A DNA stretch of 26,190 bases. Origin: Conoideocrella luteorostrata (lineage: Eukaryota; Ascomycota; Sordariomycetes; Hypocreales; Clavicipitaceae). The notes beneath the pieces are model-generated. The model was not told the DNA's origin, searched no databases, and saw only the letters and a list, made by a program, of their open reading frames with translations. This document shows, one piece after another, positions 1-10,724 of this stretch. Numbering within the stretch: the stretch's first letter is position 1; each line of letters starts with the position of its first letter. A program made the position numbers and the translations under genes. The stretch is taken from NCBI GenBank assembly GCA_032433595.1, contig JASWJB010000466.1, positions 1-26,190 of the forward strand, written 5' to 3'.

Positions 1-776
1 CTGACGATGATGATGTGTACTGTGGTGTCGGCAGTGGCGAGTCCTCATCCTCGCTATCTTGAATCTCCAAAACCGGCAAACCACCTTGCTGCGTATCGTG
101 CTCATCCTTGCTCGTCGTGTTCTCAGGTTGCGACAATTGCGCTTTCTCCCCAGGCTCAGCAACAAACTCACTCCGGGGATGCCCGTCGTCCAAATCAGCC
201 AACACCTCCCACAGGCCATCCATATCAAACACACACGACAGCATCACCCTATCCAAGCTATCCTTGACAATCCTCCGCCCTTCCCCCTTCTCCTCGCTGC
301 CCAGTCCCCTGCGCCGAGCCACCTCCACGCCCAGACTATTCCGCAACGACCGCAGCAATTCACCCACCGGCCTGGGCGTAATGAGCAGGGCCTTGAACGA
401 GGAAGAGCCGTCCCCATTCCCATTCCTAGCCCCATGAGCTTCATTTACTAATTCTTTCGAGAGGATCTGCAGCCCCAACTTTGAAAGGGCAAAGAGAAAA
501 GGAAAAAACATTAGCAAGATAATTTCTTAGGCTTAACGGAAGTAAAAAAAAAAAACATACTGCTAAGCCTGTGCTCTCTTCCTCGGCACTCACGCCGACA
601 ACTGATCCTCTTTCAAAACCACCCAGCAACACATAATCATCCAGTTCGCCACAGCCCGATCTACAGGGCCCCAATTGCCGGAGGTGGTTTCTTCTTTCTG
701 ATTCTCGCTCGGCAACGACGATGGCGGCTACGGGCGACAAAGGGAAATGGGTCTTTGTTTGTGAACATGGGTCCAT
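1..776 (-). CDS. RecA/Rad51-paralog-like protein, N-terminal part (truncated by window edge)
   Basis: Two exons are visible: 776-561 (72 codons) and 478-1, running out of the window. The 82-bp intron (479-560) has donor GTATGT after Ala72 and acceptor AAAG, phase 0; splicing joins STGLA to LGLQIL without a stop. The visible 231 residues contain CGELDDYVLLGGFERGSVVG (about 42-61), which resembles the start of a RecA/Rad51-type ATPase core, then a strand like KALLITPRP and an acidic Ser-rich stretch (EIQDSEDEDS) near the cut. Where Rad51 has GxxxxGK[TS], this protein has EEESTGLA, so no Walker A lysine is seen. Rad51 paralogs act in homologous recombination, and some (yeast Psy3 and Csm2) lack Walker motifs. 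Assignment to this group is inference from the pattern; the C-terminal half is needed. ATG776 is the first in-frame Met of the exon. Confidence 0.6.
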
Positions 777-1883
777 GATGGTCGAGCGTAGATATTATAC
801 CGGTCGTCCTGGAATTAATTAAATTGTGGCCGCCTTGGGTTTCCTTGGCCTCAATCTATCCTCGAAAGAAGCAGAGGGCAAGAACATGGTGCACGGGAAA
901 TGAAATGCAACTTGCAAACTGACGATTGGATACTTGTAAGTAATGTATTAGAGATGATCCATCGTTAAGCTGTTGGTGAGTAATAAGAGAGAGAGAACTT
1001 TGTGGAGCTGGACTAACTAGCTAAATGCTAAATCAACCTACTAACTAGTTACGGGGCCTCGAATAACTAGTTAGCTACCGTCCAATCGGAGATGCTCATC
1101 GACACCAAGACGGGAAGAATACTCGACCATGTCCCGACCATGAAACCGCCCTCCTTACCTAACCTTACCGAACCGGGAAAATTATCTTGAGAAGTGACAG
1201 CATAATAATTGGCCGAGGCCAAGGCTCGCTGTATCGTACAGTTAGGAGGAGTCCTACTTGTGTAGGAACTGGAACCCACCAAGTCGCAACAGTCGCAACA
1301 ATCACAACAACAGTAATGCCATGGAGAATTTTGTTAACCAGTTGTGGTTTTTTGGTCTCTTTAACATAAACGTTACTCATAGCAATCTGCCTAGGTATTT
1401 GCATTGTAAGAAATGCCTCCTCACTCCCAAAGCGCCCGGCCGAAGTGCTTCCATTAAGTGCATTCGACTCCATAAGGATTAAACTAAAACCTGCCTGGTC
1501 AATCCACGACCGGATCTGTCACTCTCAAGTCAGGTGCTAGTACGGCCGACTCAGCAGCTTAGTTCTCAGCCCTGATCATCCTTACTTGACTTCTCCGTCC
1601 ACGCGGCCTTCTCTTTCGCGCTAGTTTCAGTCAGGATTCTGCTGCCTGGCTGTCATTGAAAGCCAATATGGGGCTGTGCAGCGCCAGAAAACTCGAGAGA
1701 CCGGCATCTTGAATTGCCATCAAGCATGCCTTGCTTCTCGCGATCAAATGAGAATGGTAGCTAGCTAGTAAATACATTCTCATTCGCCGTGTGTTCTGTC
1801 GAAATCTCCTCTACAGCTCCCGTGACAGTAGTTGTAACGAACTGAATAGGAGTCAACCCGCTTCCATCGCGCTGGAAACTTAT
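777..1883. other. Intergenic region between the RecA-like gene and Pal1
   Basis: These 1.1 kb hold the promoter and leader of the RecA-like gene and the 3' flank of Pal1. An ATG-started minus-strand frame at 1473-1165 (102 codons) has a hydrophobic run (ITVVVIVATVATWW) but resembles nothing I know. Near 1044-1074 the sequence AACTAGTTA occurs twice. No gene is supported. Confidence 0.5.
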
Positions 1884-3987
1884 TCACATAGCCATTCCGG
1901 GGGCCGCAGGTCGAGCCTCGGTGTCCGAGTTCTTAGGTCTTCGTCCACCCTTTAAGCTCTTCATTCGCCCCAAAAGACCAGAGGATTTAGCAGGAACTGC
2001 ATCTTCCACACTTGTAGCAGCATCCGTGGTCGCCCTACGCTCCAATGCGGATCCAGACATGCGGCGTGGGATAGATGGAGGGCTGACCGGGGATCTGGTT
2101 GTGTCGCGAGGCCTCAAAGTGATGCTTTCCTCTCCTTTACTGAATTCGGAAAAGAAAGGATTGGGTTCGGAGCCGAAACTAGATCCCAGCGGAGCTGCAT
2201 CTGGCGATCGCTTGCCAACAACGCCATCGGGGTTCGTCATCCTACCAGATGGGGCAAACTCGCGGGGGCCCTTGTTGATGTGACGAATTCGCTGTGCCAA
2301 AGATTTCTTGCGCTGCAAACCACCCTCCGAAATCTCTTGTTGTTGTTCAGCTTGTCGTCGGACAATGGCAGCTCGCGCAGCGGGCGCTCCTTCAAGAAAA
2401 GTAGATGTTCCCAAACCATAACTCTCGTCACCATGGACTACGGTGCCACGAGAGATGGGGTCGAAAATTGCCGGCTCCGCTGATGAGCCGCCAGCTGGAT
2501 AAGTGTAGCCATTTTTATTTTTGTTGCTGCTACCGGCGTAGTCGCGGAAAGCCTCGTCGGTACCGTTGCCCATGAACTGGGCGTGATCAGGATTGCGGTT
2601 CAGAGGACCAGCACCACCGAGCGAATTGTTTAGAGAGTCCTTAGGAAATGCTTGCATAGGAGCACGGCGACTGGTGTTCCGGTTCCGATGAGGGTTTAGC
2701 GCGTCGAATGGCCCGTCATGGTGGAAGACTGCGGCATGACGTTTGATTAGCACACCAGTACAAAAAAAAAAGGAATCGAGTTTGTGGCCTCATTCAACTT
2801 ACGGCCTGTGCCGTAAATGCTAGTCGCATCAAGCTGGTCGATGATATCCATTCGTCTGCTGGGACGGCCAGATTTACTCCGCGATTTACCATCTCGCTCC
2901 TTGTCCTTTCCCTTGTCATTGTCCCGACCTTCACGAGGCTCTCGAGACTCACGAGCCACCTTTTCTCGTTGCCGATCTCGGAGTCGCTTCGCCTCAATCA
3001 TCTTCATCTCTTCGGGTGTGATGGGCAGGGCGTTGAAATCCATGACTGAGGAATCTGAGTTTCGTCGAGGGCGATTTTGCGGTGGTGGCTTGCGTTGAGG
3101 CGATCGCGATGCCTCTGGGCGAGTACCGGGAGGTGGCTTCTTAGCTCTTAAAGCCTCCTCTTGTGACCTGGTGGGCCGGTGTATGTTGTTAGACAGTTGA
3201 GGGTTCCCAACACGAGGGGCGGATGGCTGATCTGATGGGCGGCGCTGGGCAGTGAGTGCCGGCGGCAGCCTGTCGTTGGGCATTTTGTCGTCGAGAGTTA
3301 ATGAATCCTAGAAGTGGATATTAGCACATCATGACAACGTCTTGACTGCTTGCCACCCTCAGCAGCTTGCACAACGATGGAAGTCAATAGATCAAGGAGC
3401 GACGAAGCCAGTGACCCGGCGGTTCGGTAGAGGTTAAACGTACAAAGATGTCTTCGGCAGATAGCGATTTGTGTTCAGATCTGTTGGACGCGAAGCCTGG
3501 CGACGGCGATTTCAGAGGCTGCTCGGGGTTATCTAGGAAAGGATTTCGTGACACCGGTCTCTGTCGAGTCGTCGTATCATCGAATGGAGAGGTGGTTGGG
3601 GATGCAAAAGCAGCGTCGAGACTGGCAGGGGAAGCGGCACGATTGCGAAATGGATTGTTAGATGACAGGTTGACCGACAGCCCCGGAGAGGGTAGTTGCC
3701 CTGTCAAAGTGAAATGTTAGTTAGTTCGGGCTCGACCCAACTGTATGCAAAGCAGCCCGAAGGAGGTGAAACACGACAATCTCCTCCCACATGACACAAC
3801 AGAGAGGGTTATCTCTTGTGGGCCGATAGACAATGCGCGCGCCAACGTCGGAACAAAACTCGAAAGCAACCCCGGCGATGAATGCTGTTGTTCCCTTGGC
3901 GAGGACAAAAGGGGTCATAGGGTCAAAGCGAGACAAACACCACGCTAGACGATGCTCACCTTGTTGGAAAGATCCTGGACCTGACAT
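1884..3987 (-). CDS. pal1: Pal1 family cell-morphology / endocytic coat-associated protein
   Basis: Four exons: 3987-3960, 3700-3444, 3307-2803 and 2728-1884; introns are 259, 136 and 74 bp with GT-AG borders, and the join gives 544 aa. Pal1 proteins (S. pombe Pal1, S. cerevisiae Pal1/Pal2) sit at the cortex at growth sites; the yeast proteins associate with early endocytic coat factors, and loss of the S. pombe protein rounds the cell. Seen here: an NPF tripeptide near the N-terminus (SSNNPFRN) and a second NPF (SRNPFLDNP), of the kind that binds EH domains; a charged R/E/K stretch in exon 3; and the family signature across the exon 3/4 junction, DATSIYGTG followed by LFHHDGPFDALNPHRNRN (about 257-281). 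The C-terminal half is low complexity and basic (LLGRMKSLKGGRR). The start is set by the tiny first exon (MSGPGSFQQ), whose phase-1 donor GTGAGC joins cleanly to GQLPSPGLS. Copies of GTTAGTTAGTT lie in intron 1. Confidence 0.93.
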
Positions 3988-4875
3988 TTTGACTGGTAGG
4001 CGATGCAGGTGGGAAGAGGGCAATCGGTGGACGAAAATAAGCTATGAACCAAGTGGAAAGGCCGACGAAGGAGATGTCTTGTGGGCAGTTAAATTCCTAG
4101 CAACTTGGTGCACTGGCCAAGCTTCATGCCAGAGACCACAGCCGAAGCACGATGATGGTATTAGATTGGCTCCCAGTTGCGGTGAAACTGGTTGAAGGGC
4201 GGCTATAGCCCGTTGATGGCGGGGCTTCGATACGAAATCCAGGGGGGTTCCGTCGTTTGAGAAAGGGTGAAATGATGAAATGGTGCGCCGATCGACAGTC
4301 GCTGCCGACAATCGTAAATTGGGCCGTTCAGTGACCGGGGACAACAAAGAGCGTGTCGCAAGCCCTTGAGATCGACGGGCCGTAAAAGGGGCACGACAGC
4401 AGCAGAGCGTTTAGGAAACGGGGACACGCTGGTACGCACAAATTGAGGCCAGACGGGGGGAAAGGGGGGTTCGTGGTCAATCACGATTTGCTCTGTTGGC
4501 ACCTCCCTGGCGCGATGGAAGTGAGTTGCACAGGTGCAACACGATGTTTCGGTGCCTCGGAACGTCGAAACAAATCACGAAAGCTATAGCTTTGGCCGAC
4601 CCCGAGGTTTTGCAGTAATATTCAGTAGATGCACGATGTGTACTCCGTATCTGCGAAAAACAACAGTCGTCCTGGATGGGTCACGCAGCAAAAGGTAGAG
4701 AAGGAGAGGATTCGGTTTACAGACAAGCAGGCGACGCTCAGGGTCTAATAGGCCTGGCTGGGGTCTAATTGCGGCGCGGGCTGTTGTCATGCACAATATT
4801 GACCGTAATAGCTCAGAGTGGCCGGCTTCCCGAGGTAATTAATTGTACTGGCAGCCGGCGCAATGGCTGGAGATA

Positions 4876-4891
4876 TACTCCGTACGGAGTA
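4876..4891. repeat. Perfect 16-bp palindrome of two fused 9-mers
   Basis: TACTCCGTACGGAGTA reads identically on both strands. It is two overlapping head-to-head copies of the 9-mer TACTCCGTA that recurs in intergenic DNA of this window. Confidence 0.85.
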
Positions 4892-4998
4892 GATGGCCTA
4901 AAAAGTTGAGATGTCGGTGGAGTCAGAGTTCCATCCAATGCCCGGGGGGGCTGCAGCAAGTGGATGGACAGGCGTTCAGGACGCTCGGTCCAGGCCAA

Positions 4999-5021
4999 GG
5001 GTTCTGGGTTCTGGGTTCTGG
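4999..5021 (+). repeat. Short tandem repeat, 7-bp unit, about 3 copies
   Basis: The unit GGGTTCT is repeated head to tail about three times in gene-free DNA. Confidence 0.75.
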
Positions 5022-5800
5022 TTTTCTAAGGTACCCTGCCCGGTGTGCTTAATAAACTTAATAGTTCCGGACAGCCAGGGGGGAATGCGCTAGGTCCAAG
5101 ACCGGGGTTGACTGAAGGTTGTATCGTACCGAGTGGCGTTCCACCTGCGAGCTGGGTGCTGGATGATTATGCTCGGTTTGGGTTCTGATGTCAAAGATGA
5201 AAAGACTTTTCATCAATGTTTGATATACTATCATAAAGAGTAGAATGACGGCGACTACCGAGATGGGGTCACAACAACGACTTGATGTTGCCCAATAGTA
5301 TACTCCGTAGGAGTCTTGGGCATCTGGAGAACAAACGCCTTGCTGTATGTAGTCTATTACCCGCACCGACTTGTCAGGCTCAAATGGCGATGGCGACGAA
5401 CCGATTTGATCTCAAGGGCACGAAATTAATAAGCGCGCGTCTCTCGTGGCGGTGGTGACCTGTCTGGTGGTTGCAAGGACACAGTTTCTCATTGGTGCCT
5501 CGGAGCCGCCACGTTGCTGAAGAGATTGAGAACGACGGGCCTAGAGCTGCATTGCACGTCGTGTACAGAACTCGGTAGATTTGTTATAATATCAGCAAAG
5601 CGGAGCACGGTTTGCTGCTGTTGCTGCTGATGCTGCTGGCGTTGTAGAAGAAACTCTGCTTTGTTGGTACTCGCGCTGCGGTCGTAAGTGTAATAATGGG
5701 CCGAGGGTAAGAGTGTACCAAGCATATTACTTTCCAGCTGATGTAGCCTGGCAACACTGTAGAGTTGACGGCGTGAAGACAGTCCAGAGAGATCTAAGAT

Positions 5801-5844
5801 GCGAGATGTGAGATGTGAGATGTGACGTGCGAGGTGCGAGGTGC
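5801..5844 (+). repeat. Imperfect tandem repeat, GAGATGT / GAGGTGC units
   Basis: Three GAGATGT-like units are followed by GAGGTGC-like units. It translates on the minus strand to a meaningless His/Ser-rich run (SHLTSHISHL), which explains the long frame found there. Confidence 0.7.
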
Positions 5845-6171
5845 CGTGTAGACTTGCCCTGGATACAAATGGAAGGAGGCAAGGATGTGGCATGCGAAAT
5901 GCCACGCCAATGCCGTCTGGTGTTATCGCTCCTTCCGCGGGGCCAAGAAAAAGCCGTTGCTGGAAAACAACAACACTTCAGTGAGGAAGGGCGATGAGGC
6001 AACTATTAAGTAAACCCGGTGTCGAGGACGGCCGTCACTGTAACCAATGCTCTTTGGCTCTGTGGAAACAACTCAGTTTGGCTTGCGCATATAGAATGGC
6101 GACACCACTTGCGGAGTACTTGAGTATTATTTCACCTGTTTATTTTTAATTTTTAATTTCGTTGTTTTTGG

Positions 6172-6180
6172 TATAAATAG
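6172..6180 (+). promoter_or_regulatory. TATA-box-like element, target gene unclear
   Basis: TATAAATAG follows an AT-rich tract. About 60 bp downstream at 6233 begins a 40-codon frame with a hydrophobic start (MTLAIIFAIHSTRVLALA) that looks like a signal peptide. No homology is recognised, so a small secreted product is only a possibility. Confidence 0.25.
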
Positions 6181-7922
6181 CTCTGCCGACACCGAGGTTT
6201 TCTCCGTAGTGTCATGGCTTATTCCCTCGGTGATGACTCTGGCCATCATCTTTGCAATACATTCAACACGGGTCCTCGCCCTAGCCGGCAGAAGCAAGGC
6301 ACATGAATTTTCTATCTACAACCAAATCTCTGTAAATAAGATGCGTCACAATTAAATAATTTGCATGTGTAATTGTACAAGACCAACTCTGGCAAGGCTA
6401 TTGTCTGTCTTCATCGCCTGAAGTAGCAGAAAGGTGCGAGAATCTTCGCAGTGTGGAACACCGCTAACCCTAATGCAGTAACAAGATTCTCTACACTCTT
6501 GACCATGACACTCCCAGCTCGCTATCGCTTCTCAATGAGAGGGAATATCCGAGCTGTTGTTCATTTCCGTCGGCAGCTGATTATCCCCAGCGACGCGGAT
6601 ATGCAGGTAACCGTGCTAACTGCGTAGCGCAGACTAACTCTGAGACTATGCAAGGCAACCAGGCTACTCGCCTCTTTCGCGTAGACGCGGTGGATCGCAG
6701 CATGTATACGGAGTACATAGGATCATGCGGAGTGCACAAATACTACGACGACACAGCTTAGGCCCCGCCTCGATCGCCGGCTTCCTGGTATTATAGTACC
6801 AGGCATAGATAAGATGCTGTAGAACCGCGCTGAAATCCTCCTTAACGAATCTATCCACCATGAATACATTATGTTCCTCTAACAGAATACTGACTCATAA
6901 CAAATGTACAGTCGGCGAGATGGGGGTTCAGTTTTGCTATCAGTTAGCAGCATGATAGCCTCAACTCGAAGAGATCAGGCCCACGAGGGTCTATCTGACA
7001 CGTCCATCAAAGACATAGTTTCCCTCATTCACATACACGACGCAGAGCGAGGGCTAGTCACCATGCCCGTCGCCAGAGAGGAAACAGCACTTCCTGTCAA
7101 CGTGGTGCGGAACCATTTGAAGTGCTAGAATGACGCAGTGGGAGTGGGCCTACCTTGTGCAGCCGCAGGACGCATAGCCTGGGCCACAAACATTTTGTAT
7201 TAAGATATAGAATGGGTGGACCTCGCCACCCAGCGAACACAATGCAAACTGGACAACTACCATTGCACTGGTGATTGGTATGGTGTGGAAACTCCATAAC
7301 TCCCATATCATACGGAGTACCGCACTGTAGAGTTCAATTATCTGGCGGAATATGTGTCATCGTCACTGTCACTGCGCGGCAAGGTGAGGAGGGATTTGGT
7401 CCTGACCTAACCATGGAATATTTCTCCTCGCCCAGCTAATGAATTGTTCGACAGGGATCAAAGCTCATATCAGGGTTCAGCCCGACCCACAGCATTTGAA
7501 CCCCTGAGCAGAATGACGTTGATTAGCCGCTGGCACAGACGGTTTCGAATCTCAGCAACGGGCAGTTCAGAAAAACAACATTGAAGCGTCGTTGTCTCCG
7601 AGGAGAGGCATGAAGAGAGAGAAGAAAAGATAAGAAGAAGGTCTCAAAATAGGAAGGCAATCCGTTTATTTCAAACAGTCTGGACCAGTAGTAGACGAAT
7701 TTATGCTACATATTCGTACTGTGGTAGTGAGCTCCCATTGGACGTCGACTTTGTTATAGGGATTCATGCTTTCCCGGGCTCTAGAAACGTGTGCTTCACG
7801 GGCACAACCCCCACCGGTACGGTGCGCATGGCGGAATCTCCCGCATGACTGTCTGTTCAACGAATTTTGTTTAGTTCACGTTCTCGTTTGGGAGAAGATC
7901 AGTTATGTACTGCCAGGGCAAG

Positions 7923-7968
7923 ACAAAGAAATATCAACGACAAAGAAATATCAACGACAAAGAAATAA
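7923..7968 (+). repeat. 17-bp tandem repeat, 2 full copies and 1 partial
   Basis: Unit ACAAAGAAATATCAACG occurs at 7923-7939 and 7940-7956, then 12 bases of a third copy. It is non-coding as far as can be seen. A CGTACGTACGTAC run follows at about 7976. Confidence 0.85.
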
Positions 7969-8719
7969 GACTCCGACGTACGTACGTACCCTCGTTCCCT
8001 TCTTGGAAAATATAAGTTCATTTACATGAGCGCTTTGACTTCACGGTAGTAATGCAGGTGGTGGTGGGCAGTGGTCGGCTCTCATGTTTTCTCTTTACCC
8101 CGCTATATTGCTGGGTCTTATTCTGGGATTTGTGACGACGGTGACTTGAAGGCTATTATACGAGTGCATTATACGTTGCAATTGGACCCTCTATCTCGGC
8201 CCGGCCTTGCTAATGCGAGGAGGATGTTCTCTAGCGATGCCACTTGTTGAGTAAATTGGCGAGTCTGACATGGATCTGTGAATCTGAAAGCTCTGGCTTG
8301 ATAACTAACCAACTGTCTGGTGAAATTGAGACCATGCTCTAAATGTCATGGCACCTTGTAAGATTCTTCGGGTTTCTTGCCATGAGTAAATAGTAGTCGG
8401 TCGATCTCGACTAATGAGCCATCCCCAACGGCTAACTCCCAAAATAACTATGCGTATTGCATAGCGGCCGACTCATTCAGTCTCCACTATCTCGTCCGAA
8501 TCATTACTCAGGTAGTTAGTTTGTTCCTCTGGAGCCTTTTGCGGCCCAACACGGAGTAGACTTGGGTGTCGAGCTATGGATGGACAACGATCTATTGTAC
8601 ACACAAGTGCTCTGTAGCTACTCCGTATGCCAAAAGCTACTAGCTAGACACGGCGATCTGGAAAGGTACTCTGTCTTGACACACGAATTGCTACCAGATT
8701 TTGCACCGGCCATGATTCA

Positions 8720-9710
8720 CTACCACGGCAGTTGAAGAGGGGTCGGTAGATTCTCACCCATGGTTGCCTCAGCTGTGCCAATATCACCTGAAGGTTGGAG
8801 GAGTTCAGATTAGCAGAGGGATCAAAAGAGTTGCCACACATACTTGACATGCTTACCTGGGCCTCTGGGTGCCCAATACTCTCCAGTCTTGGTCATGTCC
8901 AGTCCCTGAGTCCATTCAATAAGAGACGAAGCTGCTTCATCCGGGGTGACGGCTAAATTCGGTAAGTCAGTAGTTAGTTATTTAGAGATACGGAATGCAA
9001 GCCAGAAGTTATCTGTCATCGCGTACCTCCGCCTTGGTCCCAATATTTGTCGTACCCAACACCTTTAGTCATCTCAGTTCGCATGAACCCAGGATGGACG
9101 ATGCTGACAACGATGCCCCTGTCTTTCAAGTCCAGGCTGAGGGCCTTGCCAGCCATATTGAGTGCTGCCTTACTGGCATGGTGAGCGTAGTTCCCACCAC
9201 CTTCTTTCTCATGCCGCAAGCCTATGCTGCCCGCTTCGGAGGACACCAGGACAATTTTGGTGCCCTCGTGAAGCAGGCCGGCGTGCAAGAGTCTGTGGAC
9301 AATAAACACGGGAGCGATGGAGCTGGTCGTGTACATGCGGAGCTCTGCGTTCCAATCTGGTCCCTTCTCAGCGCTGATGTCTTCGGTGGCGAAATATCCA
9401 GCTGTTATGACCTACATAACTGTCATCAGCCAAGCAAATCAGCCATCCCCATTTGTGGCTGCAAACCTACAACAGTTGACAACGGTCCTGTCTCCTTGGG
9501 GGTGCCTTTGAGCAGCTTGACAATATCATCCCCTACGGAATCTTTCATCAGATCCACACCATTCAGCCACTTGACACGGTCCGAAAACCCAGCTGGATTG
9601 CCGCCGGATCGGGCAGTGCCGTACACGGTGTTGCTGGAGTTTGAGGCATATTGCCTGACAAGGCTGGCGCCCAAGCCTCGGGTAGCACCGACGACGAGGA
9701 CTGCAGACAT
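8720..9710 (-). CDS. Short-chain dehydrogenase/reductase-like protein with altered catalytic motif
   Basis: Four exons: 9710-9471, 9411-9027, 8952-8857 and 8787-8720; introns are 59, 74, 69 bp, all GT-AG, and the join gives 262 aa, a normal SDR length. Seen: a Rossmann nucleotide-binding start VLVVGATRGLGASL (about 4-17; the family pattern is TGxxxGxG), VITAG (81-85) where classical SDRs have NNAG, the Ser strand IVLVSSEAGSIG (133-144), and NYAHHASKAALNM (154-166). The Lys of the usual YxxxK is present (K161), but the position four before it is His157; the nearest Tyr is Y155, six before. HPGFMRTEMT (186-195) and the C-terminal GDIGTAEATM...LPTPLQLPW are typical of a fungal SDR subgroup related to C-factor/sniffer-like reductases. 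Substrate is unknown. The start MSAVLVVGA is the conventional SDR start; an upstream frame extension lacks support. No cluster partner lies nearby. Confidence 0.9.
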
Positions 9711-10724
9711 TCTGGAAATTTTATTCCGAGACTGACGGGGACACCGACGGTTGTACTGATCTATCCGTCGTTTGAAGAAATACAAAATGTCTGAGAGCTG
9801 ATAATTATTCCGGCTTGCAGGGAAATGTGGTCAAGGCGACAGAACCTCAAGTATGACGCAATTACCTACAAAGGGCTCATCCACGTAATGAATGCACGAA
9901 GCAAATCGTTAGGTAGTCCGTACCCAACAGTGAGATTGGCTGCGCGCTTCGGTACGTAGGTACTTACTTGGGTACCCATTATATCCACCTCATCCACTAT
10001 ACCGACGACTTAGTTACCGACTTGACCCTTTCTCCAACATCATGGCAGCATCATCCCATACTAACTAACTACGCAATCGTTAGCTAATCTGAACATCCCT
10101 CCATGAAACATCATTGTATGTATTAGTGAAATACGAATGAAATGTTTAATGAAACCTCTCCATCAGAGGGCAACCTGAACCAGCGAATCCATGTCTTCGA
10201 GCGACCAACGCCGGACTCCCTTCTCTACTAAACTCCAGTCTGTGCTCATCAACACATCGATCTTGTGAGGATCATCACCACTTGGCCAAGGATCCCACCA
10301 CCAACCTTGCTTCGCATGTTTGCCTTATCTCCCGGCCAGGCACCCAGTCTGAAACTCGAGAGTACCCTCTCGATCGAGTAATCACACCCGCTGCGATGCC
10401 TAAACTCTGGCGCCATCTCGGCGAGCCGAATTCCGTCTAGTTTGTTGTTAAGGTATTCACGAGAAAGCAATCGTTGCAACCGCTCTCTATATATAGCACA
10501 CATATACGCAAAAATCTAGGGCGTGATAGACCTAACTCTTCGTGCTCATTAGCAAGACTAGTCCCAGTGACAGTATTTTATTGCCATAAGCAGCTGTTGT
10601 TGCTCGAAACCCATTTCGTCAACTTCACTTAACCATACTATCCAGGCTAACCAACACTCATCACTGAACTCTCAACTTTAATCACAACCACAAGGACCGA
10701 AACAACTCCTTCCAATCCCCCACC
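9711..10724. other. Divergent intergenic region between SDR and NUDIX genes
   Basis: About 1 kb that must carry the promoters of both divergently transcribed genes. The right end is C/T- and CA-rich before the NUDIX ATG, as is common in filamentous-fungal leaders. No additional gene is visible. Confidence 0.6.
10488..10496 (+). promoter_or_regulatory. TATA-like element upstream of the NUDIX gene
   Basis: TATATATAG lies about 230 bp before the NUDIX start codon. If used, it implies a leader of roughly 200 nt, which matches the following CA/CT-rich sequence. This is positional inference only. Confidence 0.35.

Larger units (their letters stand above)
3988..8719. other. Long gene-poor intergenic region
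   Basis: The 4.7 kb between the Pal1 start and the end of the SDR gene contain no frame with a recognisable domain or a convincing exon-intron structure. Open frames are 60-140 codons, mostly lack ATG, or are low complexity. The stretch holds seven of the fifteen exact TACTCCGTA/TACGGAGTA copies, short tandem repeats at 4999, 5801 and 7923, a CAG-type run near 5611-5643, and a TATA-like element at 6172. An unrecognised short gene or non-coding RNA cannot be excluded without transcript data. Confidence 0.5.

Noticed and set aside
5489..5905. 138-codon minus-strand frame with a Gln run
   Set aside because: The frame begins at GTG, not ATG, and its content comes from the GAGATGT tandem repeat and a CAG-type run; no domain is visible.
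7923..7968. Possible CRISPR-like or satellite array
   Set aside because: The direct repeats are contiguous without spacers and only about 2.7 copies long, so it is a minor tandem repeat; the genome is also eukaryotic.
7766..8029. 87-codon ATG frame on the plus strand
   Set aside because: It runs through the 17-bp tandem repeat and has no recognisable domain or splice context.
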